Assembly (NCBI GenBank): GCA_012295275.1
Contig: CM022677.1
Coordinates: forward strand, 11,558,441 to 11,622,440
DNA: 64,000 nt
DNA from: Chrysomallon squamiferum
Lineage: Eukaryota; Mollusca; Gastropoda; Neomphalida; Peltospiridae
Direction: 5' to 3'
Both the position numbers and the translations under genes were made by a program. The notes beneath the pieces were generated by a model. The model ran no database searches. It was not told the DNA's origin and was given only the letters and a program-made list of their open reading frames with translations. Below, one piece after another: positions 1 through 9,898 of this stretch. Numbering within the stretch: position 1 is the first letter of the stretch; each line of letters opens with the position of its first letter.

Positions 1-651
1 TGGGAGTCTGTTTTTTCAAGGCAGTGCACCGTGTCTACTATATTCCAGACTGTGGTATGTACTATCCTGTCAGTGAGTCTGTTTCTTAAGAGCAGTGCAT
101 CCTATCTAGTATATTACAGACTCTGGTATGTACTATCTTGTCATTGAGTATGTTTCTTCAAAACAATGCATCTTCTCTTGTATATTACAGACTGTGGTAT
201 GTGCTATCCTGTGAGTGAGTATTTTTGTCCAAGGCAGTGCACTGTATCTAGTAATACAGACTGTGGTATGTACTACCCTGTCAGTGTGTCTGATCAAGGC
301 AATGCATCGTGTTTAGTATGATACAGACTGTGGTATGTACTATCCTGTCAGTGACTCTGTTTGTTCTAGGAAGTGCATCGTGTCTAATATATTACAGACT
401 GTGGTATGTACTACCCTGTCTGTGAGTCTGTTTCTTCAAGGCAGTGCTTCGTGTCTACTATATTACAGACTGTGGTATGTACTATCCTGTCAGTGACTAT
501 TTGTTCAACGCAGTGCCTCGTGTTTAGTATGATACAGACTGTGGTATGTACTACCCTGTCAGTGAGTCTGTTTTTTCAAAGCAATGCATCGTGTTTAGTA
601 TGTTACAGACTTTGGTATGTATACCCTCTCAGTGAGTCTGTTTTTTACTAA
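1..651 (+). repeat. ~70-bp tandem satellite array, partial (copy A side)
   Basis: About nine head-to-tail units of roughly 70 bp begin the window, so the array continues beyond its left edge. Each unit carries 'acagactgtggtatgtacta', then 'tcctgtcagtgagtctgttt', then a 'caaggcagtgcat' block. Units differ by scattered substitutions and small indels. The same unit, in opposite orientation, forms the 2.6-kb array at 41455-44045. Both arrays stop at the same place, just before 'aaattaaaaggtggtgttg', so the satellite border is part of the duplicated unit. Open frames through it are repeat translations, not genes. Confidence 0.92.
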
Positions 652-1435
652 ATTAAAAGGTGGTGTTGTTTTTCTCTTTCATGCAAAAACGTTGAGCACA
701 GATTTTGATTTTAAAATCTACATTATTACACCATTAAGTATAGTTTATACATTTTAATTAAGTATATTAAGTATAGGGTATTGCTACTTTTTTCTAATTT
801 CGAATACATGTGCCATTACTTTGAAAGCTCTTTCTATATACAGATTGACAGACAGGCCAACAGAGTAGAGACAGGAGTGTATGTACTTAAGGATGTTATG
901 ACATATAAATATTTCTCTCTGGCTTTCTTACACTCTCTGTCACTCTCCAGATTACTCTAATTAGATGGATTATTTTATTTTACCAGATGTTTAAGTATAA
1001 TTATGTATTATAGATTATGGGTTTAATGTGCTATTTAACAGAACATATTATAGACACTTCTTATCTTATCATATTTACCTTCTAATCAGCAGATGAAGAC
1101 TATGCTTTCAGTGTAGATAAACACAGACTAGATTTCCAGATTAATGTTCTCTTCATAAACAATACCAGAAATCTCTAATCTCTCATTAACAATTTATTGG
1201 TACTTCCAATCATGCCTCCCTCCTAACTCCACATATTCCTCATCACACAGTTTATATATTAAGCTAAATTCCATTGATACATCACTCAGTCCACAATGAG
1301 GACCTTATTTGTTAAGAATGTGATAATGTTTGAAAAGTAATTGCTTATATAATTGAAAACCTTTCAGTCCATCATTCCCTCTTTTTATCCTTTTATTATT
1401 TTCCCAATTCTTCTTTGCACCAAAACTTTCATCCA

Positions 1436-2700
1436 TCTAATACTCCATCCATCCTTACTTACCTGCGTGTTTCTATCTATCTATGAGTCTATCTATACAT
1501 TTGTTTTATTTCATCATCAATTTCTCTGACTATTTGTCTATCTATCTGTCTCTTTATTGGTCAACCTGTGGTGTAGCTTAATCTCGCACCTGCTCACCTC
1601 TTTCTAACATAGAAACAGACTTTAATGAAGAAATCATGATTTGTTTACTCATATACATGTGCCCATTACCTGTCTACCTAACCATTTATTCATCACTCTC
1701 GTCTCTCTGTCTGTCTGTCTCTATCTATATTTATTTATATAATTATCTGTCATTCTCTGAAAAATCATTCACACATGACATACTCCTCTGTTTCATACTG
1801 AGGTCAATATCTGTTCTCTCTCTCTAACACACAAACACATATAACCACACCTACATGTCAGTCTCTCTCAGTCTAGCCATTTATCTATAATCTATCTAAC
1901 ACACAAACAAATATAACAACACCTACATATCAGACTCTCTCAGTCTAGCTATCTAACTGCTATCTAACACCCATATAAACATACTCTTATTCATACATTC
2001 AGTTATATACCAGTCCTCTAACATAAATACAAATACTCATGATTATGAACATATGTATCTATGTATCTATGTATCTATTTACGTTGTATATAACTAATAC
2101 TGTGAATGTGTTTGTGTGTGTGTCCATCCATACATCTATATCTACCCTCTGTAATACACACATATATATACACACATAAATATATTCGCTCATGTATTTA
2201 TTTATATTTAATCTCTCTATCAATCAATCTCACCTTCTCAGTTATACATAGCCACAGTCTGTCTTGCACTCACACGCATACACACAGACACAGTACGTAT
2301 ACACTCTCTCTATTTATATACTTTTTAAGTATTTAAATACATTCTTTCTATCTAGTTATCTATCTATATATTTATTTATCTATCTATTTAAGCCATATAC
2401 ATAAGCAACAGAGTCAGTCTTTCTTACAGATGTGCAGGTATATACTCATGTCTCCTTGCATCTATCTATCGTTCTAGTAATCTATCTACCTTTCTTCTGT
2501 CTATCAATTTACGTGTCGTTTATCATCAACCATCTATCCACCCTTTTTTACACATATACACACACACACGTAGTTACTTATCCTCTTATATACATATACG
2601 TGCTAATCAACTTCTAAACATATAAATACATTATTATTCCTATACACGTGTGTGTGTATGTATATATGTATGTATATATGTGTGTGTATATATCTATATG
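1436..2700 (+). repeat. CTAT/CTGT and CA-rich low-complexity stretch (copy A)
   Basis: Interrupted runs of ctat, ctgt, atcc and ca repeats, ending in tatg/tgtg tracts, make up this part. Equivalent stretches are at 26690-27740, 47580-48620 and, inverted, 39170-40560. The ORFs it contains are rich in Ser, Tyr, Ile and His because they are translated microsatellite; I see no gene in it. Confidence 0.8.
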
Positions 2701-3094
2701 GATAGATCCATACCTCCAACCAGCGTCAGTGAAAATTATTTATTTCACTTTAATTTATTTTATTTCAATTATTTTATTTTACTTTTATTTATTTACTTAT
2801 TTTTTAAATTTTGTTATTTATTTTTTCTTGGCTGACGATATCGTAATAAAAAGTGAAAAAAAAAAAAATAGTACCAAATGGGTGCGTAGTGATATATTAC
2901 GTCAACGTCAGAAAAAAAAAAAAAGAATAAAAAAAGAAATGTTACCACATTTTCAGTAATTGCTACAGAGTATTAGCCATCTATGTATAAAAGACATTGG
3001 TTATATGACATACTTCTCCAAATTACTTTTAATGATCCATGTAGAATTATTGCGTTATAAAGGTCTACATGTTTAAACGTGTGTAAATATTGAT

Positions 3095-3165
3095 CAGCGT
3101 TCGATGCTGCCATCTTGAATTTCGATCGGCAGGTTCCGTGAGGTCACGGACATTTTTATACTTCC
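3095..3165 (+). promoter_or_regulatory. CpG-rich block with YY1-like site and 6-bp-arm dyad (copy A)
   Basis: Against an AT-rich background this block contains 'gccatcttg' (3109-3117), which matches the known YY1 core CCATNTT, then 'ttcgatcgg', then the dyad ccgtga-gg-tcacgg. The same block occurs at 23615-23690, 28120-28185, 38695-38770 (reverse) and 49025-49095. Conservation of the GC-rich core among diverged copies makes a promoter or element-internal control region plausible, but no transcript start can be seen. Confidence 0.35.
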
Positions 3166-3401
3166 AAATACAATTATTTAACGTCTACTTTCTGAACTTT
3201 TTATGATTTAAAAGATAAAGATGGTTGTTCATATTACAAAACTGTGATCTCTTGTGCCTTTCCTAACTACTTTTACAACTAACATAAATGAAATAAATAA
3301 ATAAAATAAATAAATAAAATTAAATAAAATAGCAATTTTACAATAATTCATCAAATAATAATATCCCGTTAAATAAAGCAAAAATACAGGAATCTGGTTA
3401 G

Positions 3402-3660
3402 TTAAAAGAAAAAGAAATTACAGGGAATGTTAATAAGCTGATTCTGTCTGCTACAAAACATTATACAGAATCGGTTATTTTCATCTAAAAGCAACAAATC
3501 TAATTTACCGTCACCTCGCATATGCGAGGAGTAATCTATTTCATAAGTTCGTGGTCTAAGAGAAACAACTCTATTTAAAACGCACGTTGGTAAATATACA
3601 AAAAAGACTGAGTGTTGAGTAAAACAAAAAAACAAAAATAAAAATAAAATAAAATTATTA
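3402..3660 (-). other. Reverse-strand ORF conserved in copies A, C and D
   Basis: The minus strand has an open frame of about 100 residues with the stretches 'LPTCVLNRVVSLRPRT' and 'RGDGKLDLLLLDENN'. The same frame is at 49343-49642 (-) and, shortened by a stop after DENN, at 38234-38464 (+). The GDGKLDLLLLDE part resembles the Asp/Gly calcium-loop style of FG-GAP/VCBS repeats. That is only a pattern resemblance over a dozen residues. The frame has no ATG start, and since the copies are young, shared openness is weak evidence for coding. It could be an exon fragment carried by the unit or chance. Confidence 0.25.
3514..3529. repeat. Perfect 16-bp palindrome cctcgcatatgcgagg
   Basis: The sequence reads the same on both strands and includes an NdeI-type catatg centre. 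The palindrome is intact in copy D near 49455-49470. In copy C (about 38407-38422) the centre has changed to actg while the six-base arms are kept. It lies within the reverse-strand ORF. Confidence 0.75.
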
Positions 3661-3969
3661 TTCAAGTCGCCTGAATATAGATCATTCACTGAATTTACTA
3701 AATTCACTCGAATTATTTTATTTAAAACTTAGTTGGGGTAATTTTGATCTCATGGCAATTCTGGCCTCCGAGGTATATTATGACTTGCAGCCGCTATACT
3801 GCATTTTGAGGTTTCAAAGTCCTATAGATATAAGGTTAGTGATAAATTATAACATGTAAATATAATCGGTTTTTAAGTTCAACAGAAGAAACTTGATTAA
3901 TATGTGATAATTAGGCAAGAAATATGCTTTTTATTTTACTCCATTACTTGGGGCAATAAAATCAAAAGG

Positions 3970-4231
3970 ATGAGGTATGCCGACGAATTGACAGAAGAAG
4001 AAAGTGTCAAGAGGTATGAAGAAGAATTGGCAGAGAAGAAGAAAAAAGTGGAAAAAAAGGCAAAGAAAGCAAATGTTCTAGAGGCAAAATTACAACAACA
4101 AAAAAGAAGATACCAAAGTCAAAACGGCAGTTCAATTTGAATGCTACAGCAGAACCGGTGGATGCAGCCACAGAAACCGTTGATGGTGATGAGCCTGAAC
4201 TAGAAGACAGAGATGTAGTAGATACAAATTG
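3970..4231 (+). pseudogene. Truncated coiled-coil/PHD-like ORF (copy A)
   Basis: The frame from about 3970 encodes a charged helix with 'LTEEESVKRYEEELAEKKKK' and then Lys/Ala/Glu-rich heptads typical of a coiled coil. Near 4100 the frame shifts in a poly-A tract. The following acidic linker (AEPVDAA ... VDGDEPELED) continues in another frame to 'DRDVVDT'. The zinc finger present in copies C and D is missing: after 'gtagatac' only 'aaattggtat' of the finger remains before the foldback flank starts. This is a deletion derivative. The family is described at 49925-50368. Confidence 0.75.
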
Positions 4232-4257
4232 GTATTTTAAAAGCTTCAGGTAAGATT

Positions 4258-4806
4258 GTATTTTTTATGATGCAAAATAGAGGTAAAACATAACAAAACA
4301 TTACGTTATTTTCACTAAGTATGAATAAACGTCGCAGGTTTTATATATAAAATGTGAATCACGTCGCGTTTTACAAAACAGAAAACTTCACTTATCTCTG
4401 TGAATTTTAATTTTAATGTCGTTTGCTTTGCAAAATCAAATTTTGTGATTCAACTAAAGTGTAACTTCTCACGTGTTCAGTATTAATTTTTTATTTTTAT
4501 TTTTATTTTTTTTGTTGAGAAGAAATTCTAACTCAGTTTAACAGAAAAATATTTCACAACAGAGGCCTTCCCCTGTATATCTAATCATTAAGTTATTTAT
4601 TTCTAAATTTAGAAGTCCAGCCCTGAATTCCATTATAAAATAAAAGGTCAGATCCATATAAATGTGATATTTGATTAACAGCAGAACAGATTACATTACT
4701 TCACGTTAATACATAAAACCAGCGACGGTTATATTATAAATTGATACTCAGTGAAAATAACGTGATGTTTTATTATATGTTCCTCTATTTTGCATCATAA
4801 AAAATA
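4258..4806. mobile_element. Foldback element with ~105-bp imperfect terminal inverted repeats (copy A)
   Basis: The left end begins 'tattttttatgatgcaaaat' and the right end is its reverse complement, 'attttgcatcataaaaaata'. The match continues inward for about 105 bp on each side, including 'cgttattttcact' and the cgtcgc-ggttttat block. The middle contains no long ORF. Other copies are at 53705-54130 and 34800-35190 (reverse, one end lost), and one half is at 32345-32600, interrupted by the assembly gap. The structure fits a non-autonomous foldback or MITE-like element. No clear target-site duplication is visible because the element is embedded in a still larger inverted structure. Confidence 0.7.
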
Positions 4807-4899
4807 TTGATAATTTCACGTACATTTTATTTCATCCTACTAAAACATAAAAATAATGTCTTTACTGTCGAGTAAATAATAATGTTTCTCCTCCAGTTA

Positions 4900-5692
4900 T
4901 CAGTAAAATCTGACCTGAAGTTTTTAAAATATCAGATTAAACTGGCGCCTTCTCATCTCCATAATACCAATCTCCATTATTTAAATTTAAGTCTAAAAAT
5001 TAGGTATTAAAATTAAAATCATATTTGTTTATTTATTTCTTTATTTTTTATTTTTTTTTCTTGTAAGCACGACTACAATAATACTACTTAAAATGATAAA
5101 TAAAATAATAATTAAGAAAGATTACTTAAACCAGGATAAAAAGAAAAAAGTAAGAAAAGAAATAAAATGATTCTTCCAGGCATATATTCTTTATACTAGA
5201 TCATGCTATGTTTGGCTGAATCTCAGTTTATTCATATAAAACTGAAATCTTATTTGTTTATAGAACGTAAACTCTGTCCAGCGTCACAAATTACGTCTAG
5301 AAAACTACACTATACGTCAAAGTTTAGTGTTTTAGTAAACACTCAAATACAAGTTTTATCATGACTCGATACTGATTTTGGAAGAACAAAACTGGCCAGC
5401 AGATTTTTTTTAATGAAACACGTGTTATCCAGACAGTCAGCTACACGTCTGCACAGTCCGACTTGTCTTCACAAGTTTCACCCAAACATGTTTTCACAAA
5501 ACACTCGCCTTTGTTTAGGACGAACAAGTATCACATTTCTGAAAGTTTACTCGTAAAATATTAATTACCAAAAAATTAAAAACACAATCTGTGGTGTAAT
5601 TCATGAGAATCACCTTCATCTTTCTCCATCTCACTGACTCCAGCTTAGGAAAAGTATATTTCTAAAATATACCCAGCGCATTTCCTGGAATT
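4900..5692 (-). repeat. Inverted arm of the duplication unit (right-hand copy, A)
   Basis: Read on the minus strand this matches the DNA just upstream of the foldback in B (31760-32330), C (35640-35195 on its own strand) and D (53200-53690). Landmarks are the 'gtctggataac' and 'aaactactctgt'-like blocks and the ends near 'tatatttcctaaaata'. In A the foldback has the arm on its right. In B, C and D it has the arm on its left. The parental element was probably a very large inverted repeat with both arms. No gene is evident in the arm. Confidence 0.7.
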
Positions 5693-5697
5693 TAAAA

Positions 5698-6012
5698 GTG
5701 ATATTTTCTTCTGTACATATCTGGATTGAGACAAGTCTTGACAAAGTAAGAACAGAAAAAATTGAGAACGTATCTCGGTTAGAACTTCATGACTATGACA
5801 TACACGGTAGAGAATTAGCGGGACAGATAGAACACGTTTTATATTTGACAAATGAACAGTTAATGTTAGCACCGAACAGAAGGAAAAAGTATTCAAGTAT
5901 ATCAAAACGTAGGAAAGAAAAGAGAAAAGAAAATGCCAGAGTTAAAGAAAAAACAACTTTCGATGCTCTCTGTCGTGGTGAAGACGTTATTAAAGTAAAA
6001 CAGTTTCAATGA
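5698..6012 (+). pseudogene. Prolyl 4-hydroxylase alpha subunit (P4HA) exons, truncated
   Basis: Collagen prolyl 4-hydroxylase alpha hydroxylates proline in procollagen in the ER. This open stretch of about 104 codons reads as the TPR-type peptide-substrate-binding domain: 'IWIETSLDKV', 'SRLELHDY', 'HGRELAGQIEHVLYLTNEQL', then a basic linker and 'TTFDALCRGEDV'. The LCRGE sequence is the signature just before the catalytic domain in P4HA. The catalytic 2-oxoglutarate domain is absent. After 'attaaagta' the sequence jumps to 'aaacagttt', which in copy D lies about 150 bp further on, so a deletion at an attaaa microhomology removed the next exon part. There is no ATG and no polypyrimidine acceptor at the left edge, where the inverted arm ends. 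It is probably a dead fragment. The family call is fairly secure and the pseudogene status is inferred. Confidence 0.7.
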
Positions 6013-6356
6013 CACTTTCACAGAGAAAGAAATACAAAAAAAACAAAACAAAAACGCAATCATCAGTGTCATACTGTTTATCTTCTGAAAACTGATAGAC
6101 CATTAACATGTGTAATAAAACAAATATTCCAGTTTTATGTTATTTTAATCTTTAGAAATCTGCACTCTTTCTAAAACGGTATATCACGTTGGTCTCAATG
6201 AATCATCCGGTTTTGACAGCGTCCACTGTATTTAGTTTTATTGTTTATATTTTAGTTATTTATCACATATTAATAGATACGGTATATTGTTTACAGTACG
6301 TAAACTGATATTCCTGGAACGTACCTACACATTTACATTTATTACTCATTATACAG

Positions 6357-6528
6357 CTATATACGACGTTTCGTTATCAGCGATTTTCTGTGGTGTGCAA
6401 TGACGTACACCGAGAACCCACAAACAGAAGAAAGAAACAAACTATAGCTGAAGGGAGAGGAGATTACTCTGATATAATTTGTTTTGTTTTTGGATTTCTA
6501 CTTTTATTTGCGGTATTTGTTATTTATG
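6357..6528 (+). CDS. Transmembrane-segment exon of an unrecognised membrane protein
   Basis: The exon is bounded by 'ctcattatacag' and the donor 'gtaaca' and is open for 57 codons with one base left over. It reads a basic, Arg-rich stretch ('FRYQRFSVVCNDVHREPTNR', 'RKKQTIAEGRGDYSD') and then one strong transmembrane helix ending 'GFLLLFAVFVIYG'. The left-over base is in phase with the exon at 7264, giving ...VIYG-DETQLY. Decayed copies are at 34577-34750 (reverse, frameshifted, donor changed to gttttt) and 54976-55045 (broken off). Copy A is the only one with an intact frame and donor, so it may belong to a live gene with the exons downstream. Family unknown. Confidence 0.5.
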
Positions 6529-6743
6529 GTAACATTTCTTTTGATTATTAATATTATGTGTGTGCGTGTCTGGTTAAAACTGTATTAAAGAGTGATTAAA
6601 GTGAATCAACTTAAAAGTGACACAATGTAATGAAATAATGAGTCAAGACAAACACATTTATGTTGTTAGGATATGAAATGACTAAATACATGAAGATTAA
6701 CAATGATAAACGATGTTATTACAGCATATTTCTATTGTGTTAG

Positions 6744-6830
6744 GTCCGTAAAGATAAAAAGGAGTAAAGGAGGTGAACAAAGAGCAGCCAAGTCTCCAGT
6801 AGAGTTGAAGTATTTGGTGCTGTCCAGCAG
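6744..6830 (+). other. Possible cassette exon with in-frame stop
   Basis: The 87-nt stretch lies between 'tattgtgttag' and the donor 'gtattt'. One frame is open ('VKIKRSKGGEQRAAKSPVEL' ...), but it is not in phase with the exon at 6357 or the one at 7264. In the phase set by those exons it begins with a stop within three codons. It is either not an exon or a stop-introducing cassette. A decayed copy follows the same 'attgtgttag' near 55410. Confidence 0.25.
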
Positions 6831-7103
6831 GTATTTAAATACATTATTCATTTTATTTCAGTTTTAAATATTTCTTCAGACTTTCACAAAATTCTATGCA
6901 AAATAGTTTTTTTTTGCACTGAATTAAGCAACTTACATAAAAATGTAATATATTTGTTTTTGTAAAATAATATCTCATTTATTGAAAGATTCCATAGAAT
7001 CACTAAGGACTAATTATTTGTTCAGTTATAAAGACACCTGCCATGAAATGGCAGTCTGATTTTAAGATTCTTTTTACTTTACTCTAACTTTTTTACTTTA
7101 TTC

Positions 7104-7108
<5 letters not shown>

Positions 7109-7150
<42 letters not shown>

Positions 7151-7190
7151 TTATTTTTTTTTTTTTTTTATTTATTTATTTATTTATAAA
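7109..7190. repeat. Poly-T / TTTA tract
   Basis: A long uninterrupted run of T is followed by tttatttatt repeats. It lies inside the inferred intron between the exons at 6357 and 7264. Such a tract is prone to assembly and length error. Confidence 0.9.
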
Positions 7191-7263
7191 AGGAGCAATA
7201 ATTAATAACCAGAGAATTCTACAAGTAAAATCAGTACAAATATAATTGTGTGTGTTTTTGTAG

Positions 7264-7354
7264 GAGATGAGACTCAGTTGTACAATGGAGGTAATGGTTA
7301 CTCATGTTGGGAACAATCACACAAAAAATATCAAACAGAACTTGAAGAGAACAA
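7264..7354 (+). CDS. Internal exon after the transmembrane exon
   Basis: Acceptor 'tgtgtttttgtag' and a near-consensus donor 'gtgagt' border 91 nt. In phase with the exon at 6357 it reads 'GDETQLYNGGNGYSCWEQSH' and then 'KKYQTELEEN', a hydrophilic tail directly after the membrane helix. Two bases remain at the end. The next convincing exon (7714) requires none, so the direct join fails. A short alternative end at 7524-7560 would fit. I do not recognise the protein. Confidence 0.5.
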
Positions 7355-7523
7355 GTGAGTTGACACTGTCTTTTCTTATCCATTCATATGTGTTATCTCT
7401 TTAATTGACAAAGATGATAATGATATTTGTATAAAAATTAAGGTGAAAAGTAATTAGAATGTAATATTTTTGTCAGAAGCTAATGTTAATTGCTTGCATT
7501 TTTTATTTTTTTTATTTTATTAG

Positions 7524-7560
7524 CCCTAATCAGATATACATTGATGAAAAAGACTGTTAA
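7524..7560 (+). CDS. Possible alternative last exon (12 codons and stop)
   Basis: Behind the acceptor 'tttattttattag' the frame carried from the exon at 7264 reads NPNQIYIDEKDC and then taa. This would give a short isoform ending just after the hydrophilic tail. Support is only the acceptor and the phase fit. Chance is a real possibility for so few codons. Confidence 0.25.
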
Positions 7561-7713
7561 TTCAGATATTTGTAAGAAAAAATAATGTAAATTATTTGTT
7601 GCTGAATTGAAAGCTCTTAAGAATTAAAGATGGCATTGTGTTGGCTTTTTTTTGTTCTTGTTTTTATTATTATTATTATTATTATTATTCACAAAATAAT
7701 GATTTAATTTCAG

Positions 7714-7768
7714 GAAACAGTTAATGGCAGTGAGAATTATTATTTTGGCAGCAATTTTACAGAAATAG
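7714..7768 (+). CDS. Small exon, in phase with the two exons downstream
   Basis: Acceptor 'gatttaatttcag' and donor 'gtaatg' border 55 nt. The frame 'ETVNGSENYYFGSNFTEI' plus one base joins without break to the exon at 8039. It contains two N-x-S/T sequons (NGS and NFT). The upstream join to 7264 is out of phase by two bases. Either a small exon between them is unrecognised, there is a sequence error, or the locus is decaying. In the alternative phase it would end in a stop (aaatag). Confidence 0.45.
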
Positions 7769-8038
7769 GTAATGTCATTAGTCAATCCTTAGTCAACAAT
7801 CTATGAATTTTACAAATTTTATTAATTATTAAATATGATTGGGAAATAAAATGCATCTTTATGTTAGTGTTTCAACACTAAAGAAGACAATTTATAACGT
7901 GAAAGTTTGATTGTTTTTTGTTTTTGTTGTTTGTGGAGGGGATCTTGTTTTTTTAGTTAAAAATATGATCTATATAGCTGTTGTTATATTTTATTTATTT
8001 TTATTAATTAAGAATGAGTTTAATTTGTTTTGCTCCAG

Positions 8039-8085
8039 GTTCTAAAAGATCCATGTCTATGTGTGGATTGAATGCTGCTCTAAAG
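8039..8085 (+). CDS. Small internal exon
   Basis: Acceptor 'ttgctccag' and a consensus donor 'gtatgt' border 47 nt reading SKRSMSMCGLNAALK. It accepts one base from 7768 and ends in phase 0 for the exon at 9117. Two consistent joins in a row make a chance ORF unlikely. Confidence 0.5.
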
Positions 8086-9116
8086 GTATGTTTTATTCAT
8101 TCACTTTTGTGTTTCATTAAGAATGAATTTGATTAAAAGTAGCATGCAGGCAATTTATTTTTAATTACAGAATAGTATTGATAATTTTATATAAATTGTT
8201 CATAAAGCATGGCTATTTGCTTGATATTTTAAATATTTAGTTTAAATGGTACAGAATCAATGTAATAATGATTTATGCACCACCAACAAACCTTGTAATA
8301 ATTTACATGTCAGCCTAATAGAGTAGTGAACAGAACACTTGTATAAATTTGTAATTTACTGTTATTAATACTTCACTCTAATATAAAATACATACATTTA
8401 ATACTTTATGTGGTAGGGCTAAAGATATTTACAATATTTTGTAATTTAGTATATGGATGGAATTGGCTTGAAAGATTTTGCTTATTTTGTTATTTTTATC
8501 ACCTGCAAGTGTAATGTTGTCTTTGTTTTAAATACATTTTAAAATATACATAATGGATTCATTATTGTAACTATTAGCTGAATTAGGTTAATTGTGGTTT
8601 ATATATTTCATTAGTGGCAAAAATTAAATTATAAATTAAATATTTTAATTATTCAAATAATTTGTTGTTAATGATGTAACTATAACGATTGTTAAAGGTT
8701 TAAGTTTGTCCGAATAATCTCAAATATATTTTCATCATGCTAGTCTGTTAGTATTTCAAAAGAATCAGAATTAGAAGAACATTTTCTTACTGTCTAATGT
8801 AAGTTTAAAATGTTTATTTACTTAATGTTCCTGGCAGTCATCTTAAACTGGAAATATTGTTTATACTCTCTTTTACTGGTGTATTGCTATTTTAATCCTT
8901 TTATACGAAAGATAAAAAATATGATTCACATAAAGAATAAAAAAAACTTTTAATAAATTATTTTTATTATTAAAATTGTATTATGGAAAAAAATAAAAAT
9001 GTGGACTACAAGTCTTCTTGCTAAGACAGTGAAATACAGTTAGAGCAGACATCAAAAATACTGCTTGCACTTTATTTTATGTTTAGTTTATTAATGAATA
9101 TTATATTTTGTTGTAG

Positions 9117-9284
9117 GATCCTAGACAACAGATTCAAGCTGCCTCATCCAGCACTTCAGTTGAAAATGTTGTAAGACACATTTTCAGAAAAGGTTCACTA
9201 GAGCACCAAAATGCTATTACATCACAGTCTTCCCTGTCCAGAGAAAGCTCAACACTTTCAAGAGAAAATATGTCTGAAATTTAA
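9117..9284 (+). CDS. Terminal coding exon, Ser-rich C-terminus with stop
   Basis: After the acceptor 'ttttgttgtag' 55 codons run to taa at 9282-9284. The sequence is serine- and glutamine-rich: 'DPRQQIQAASSSTSVENVV', then 'FRKGSLEHQ', 'SQSSLSSRESSTLSREN' and MSEI. It has the look of a cytoplasmic regulatory tail with many possible phosphosites. It is in phase with 8039-8085, and its base composition is visibly less AT-rich than the flanks. This is the best single exon in the window. The parent family is not recognised. Confidence 0.6.
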   Translation, partial: DPRQQIQAASSSTSVENVVRHIFRKGSLEHQNAITSQSSLSRESSTLSRENMSEI

Positions 9285-9864
9285 GACAGTAAAATCAGTC
9301 TAATTTGAATTTATAAATATTGAGAAAAAAATAGAAATCTGAAGGGAAATAATTTTGAAAACTCAGTGATCTCCAAGAGACTGCATTGTCAATGTGATCA
9401 GAACATCCAGTGTACACATTGTACTTCATAGCAGCTTCCATTGTTTTTATCTTTGATGTGTGCTTGGTTATTCTAATGTTTCTCACTGGAAGAGGAATGG
9501 ATATGCATCATTGCTATGGAATGTCATTTTTCTAAATAAGCTAAAATTAATGTGACAACCAATTTTTTCTTTATCTTATTTAAATCAGGGCAGTTTGCTG
9601 GGGGTAATGTAAATATAACTGAAGATTGTACATTTTACTTTCCATCCAAAGACAATTATTTCTGGTTTTTCTTATTATTTTTCAAGTTACAAACTTGCTT
9701 TGATACCTCGTATCTTAGCGGGATTGTCGTTGTTATTATTACTCCCCCTAGACCCGCAATCAAAGAATTTCAGGATTTCGATGTCACATTATTTTGTAGA
9801 ATACGTGTTTCATTTTTATTTGTTGAAATTAATGTTGATTAGCGTATATGGAGGCTATAATGTA

Positions 9865-9898
<34 letters not shown>

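Larger units (their letters stand above)
652..4228 (+). repeat. Segmental-duplication unit, copy A, upstream half
   Basis: This stretch aligns by eye, over most of its length, with 25780-28900 (copy B), 46640-50190 (copy D) and the reverse strand of 41450-37750 (copy C). It starts at the satellite border and ends inside the PHD-like ORF, where it jumps directly into the foldback element. Compared with B and D it lacks the 67-bp direct-repeat insertion. Shared landmarks are the 'ggtgttgtttttctctttc' start, the tetranucleotide-rich part near 1430-2700, the CpG-rich block at 3095-3165 and the 'ctggcctccgaggtatatta' block near 3760. No host exon could be supported in 660-3090. Confidence 0.85.

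Noticed and set aside
7109-7190. Poly-T tract as a retroposon tail
   Set aside because: There is no adjacent SINE/LINE body or target duplication; similar tracts are everywhere in this DNA.
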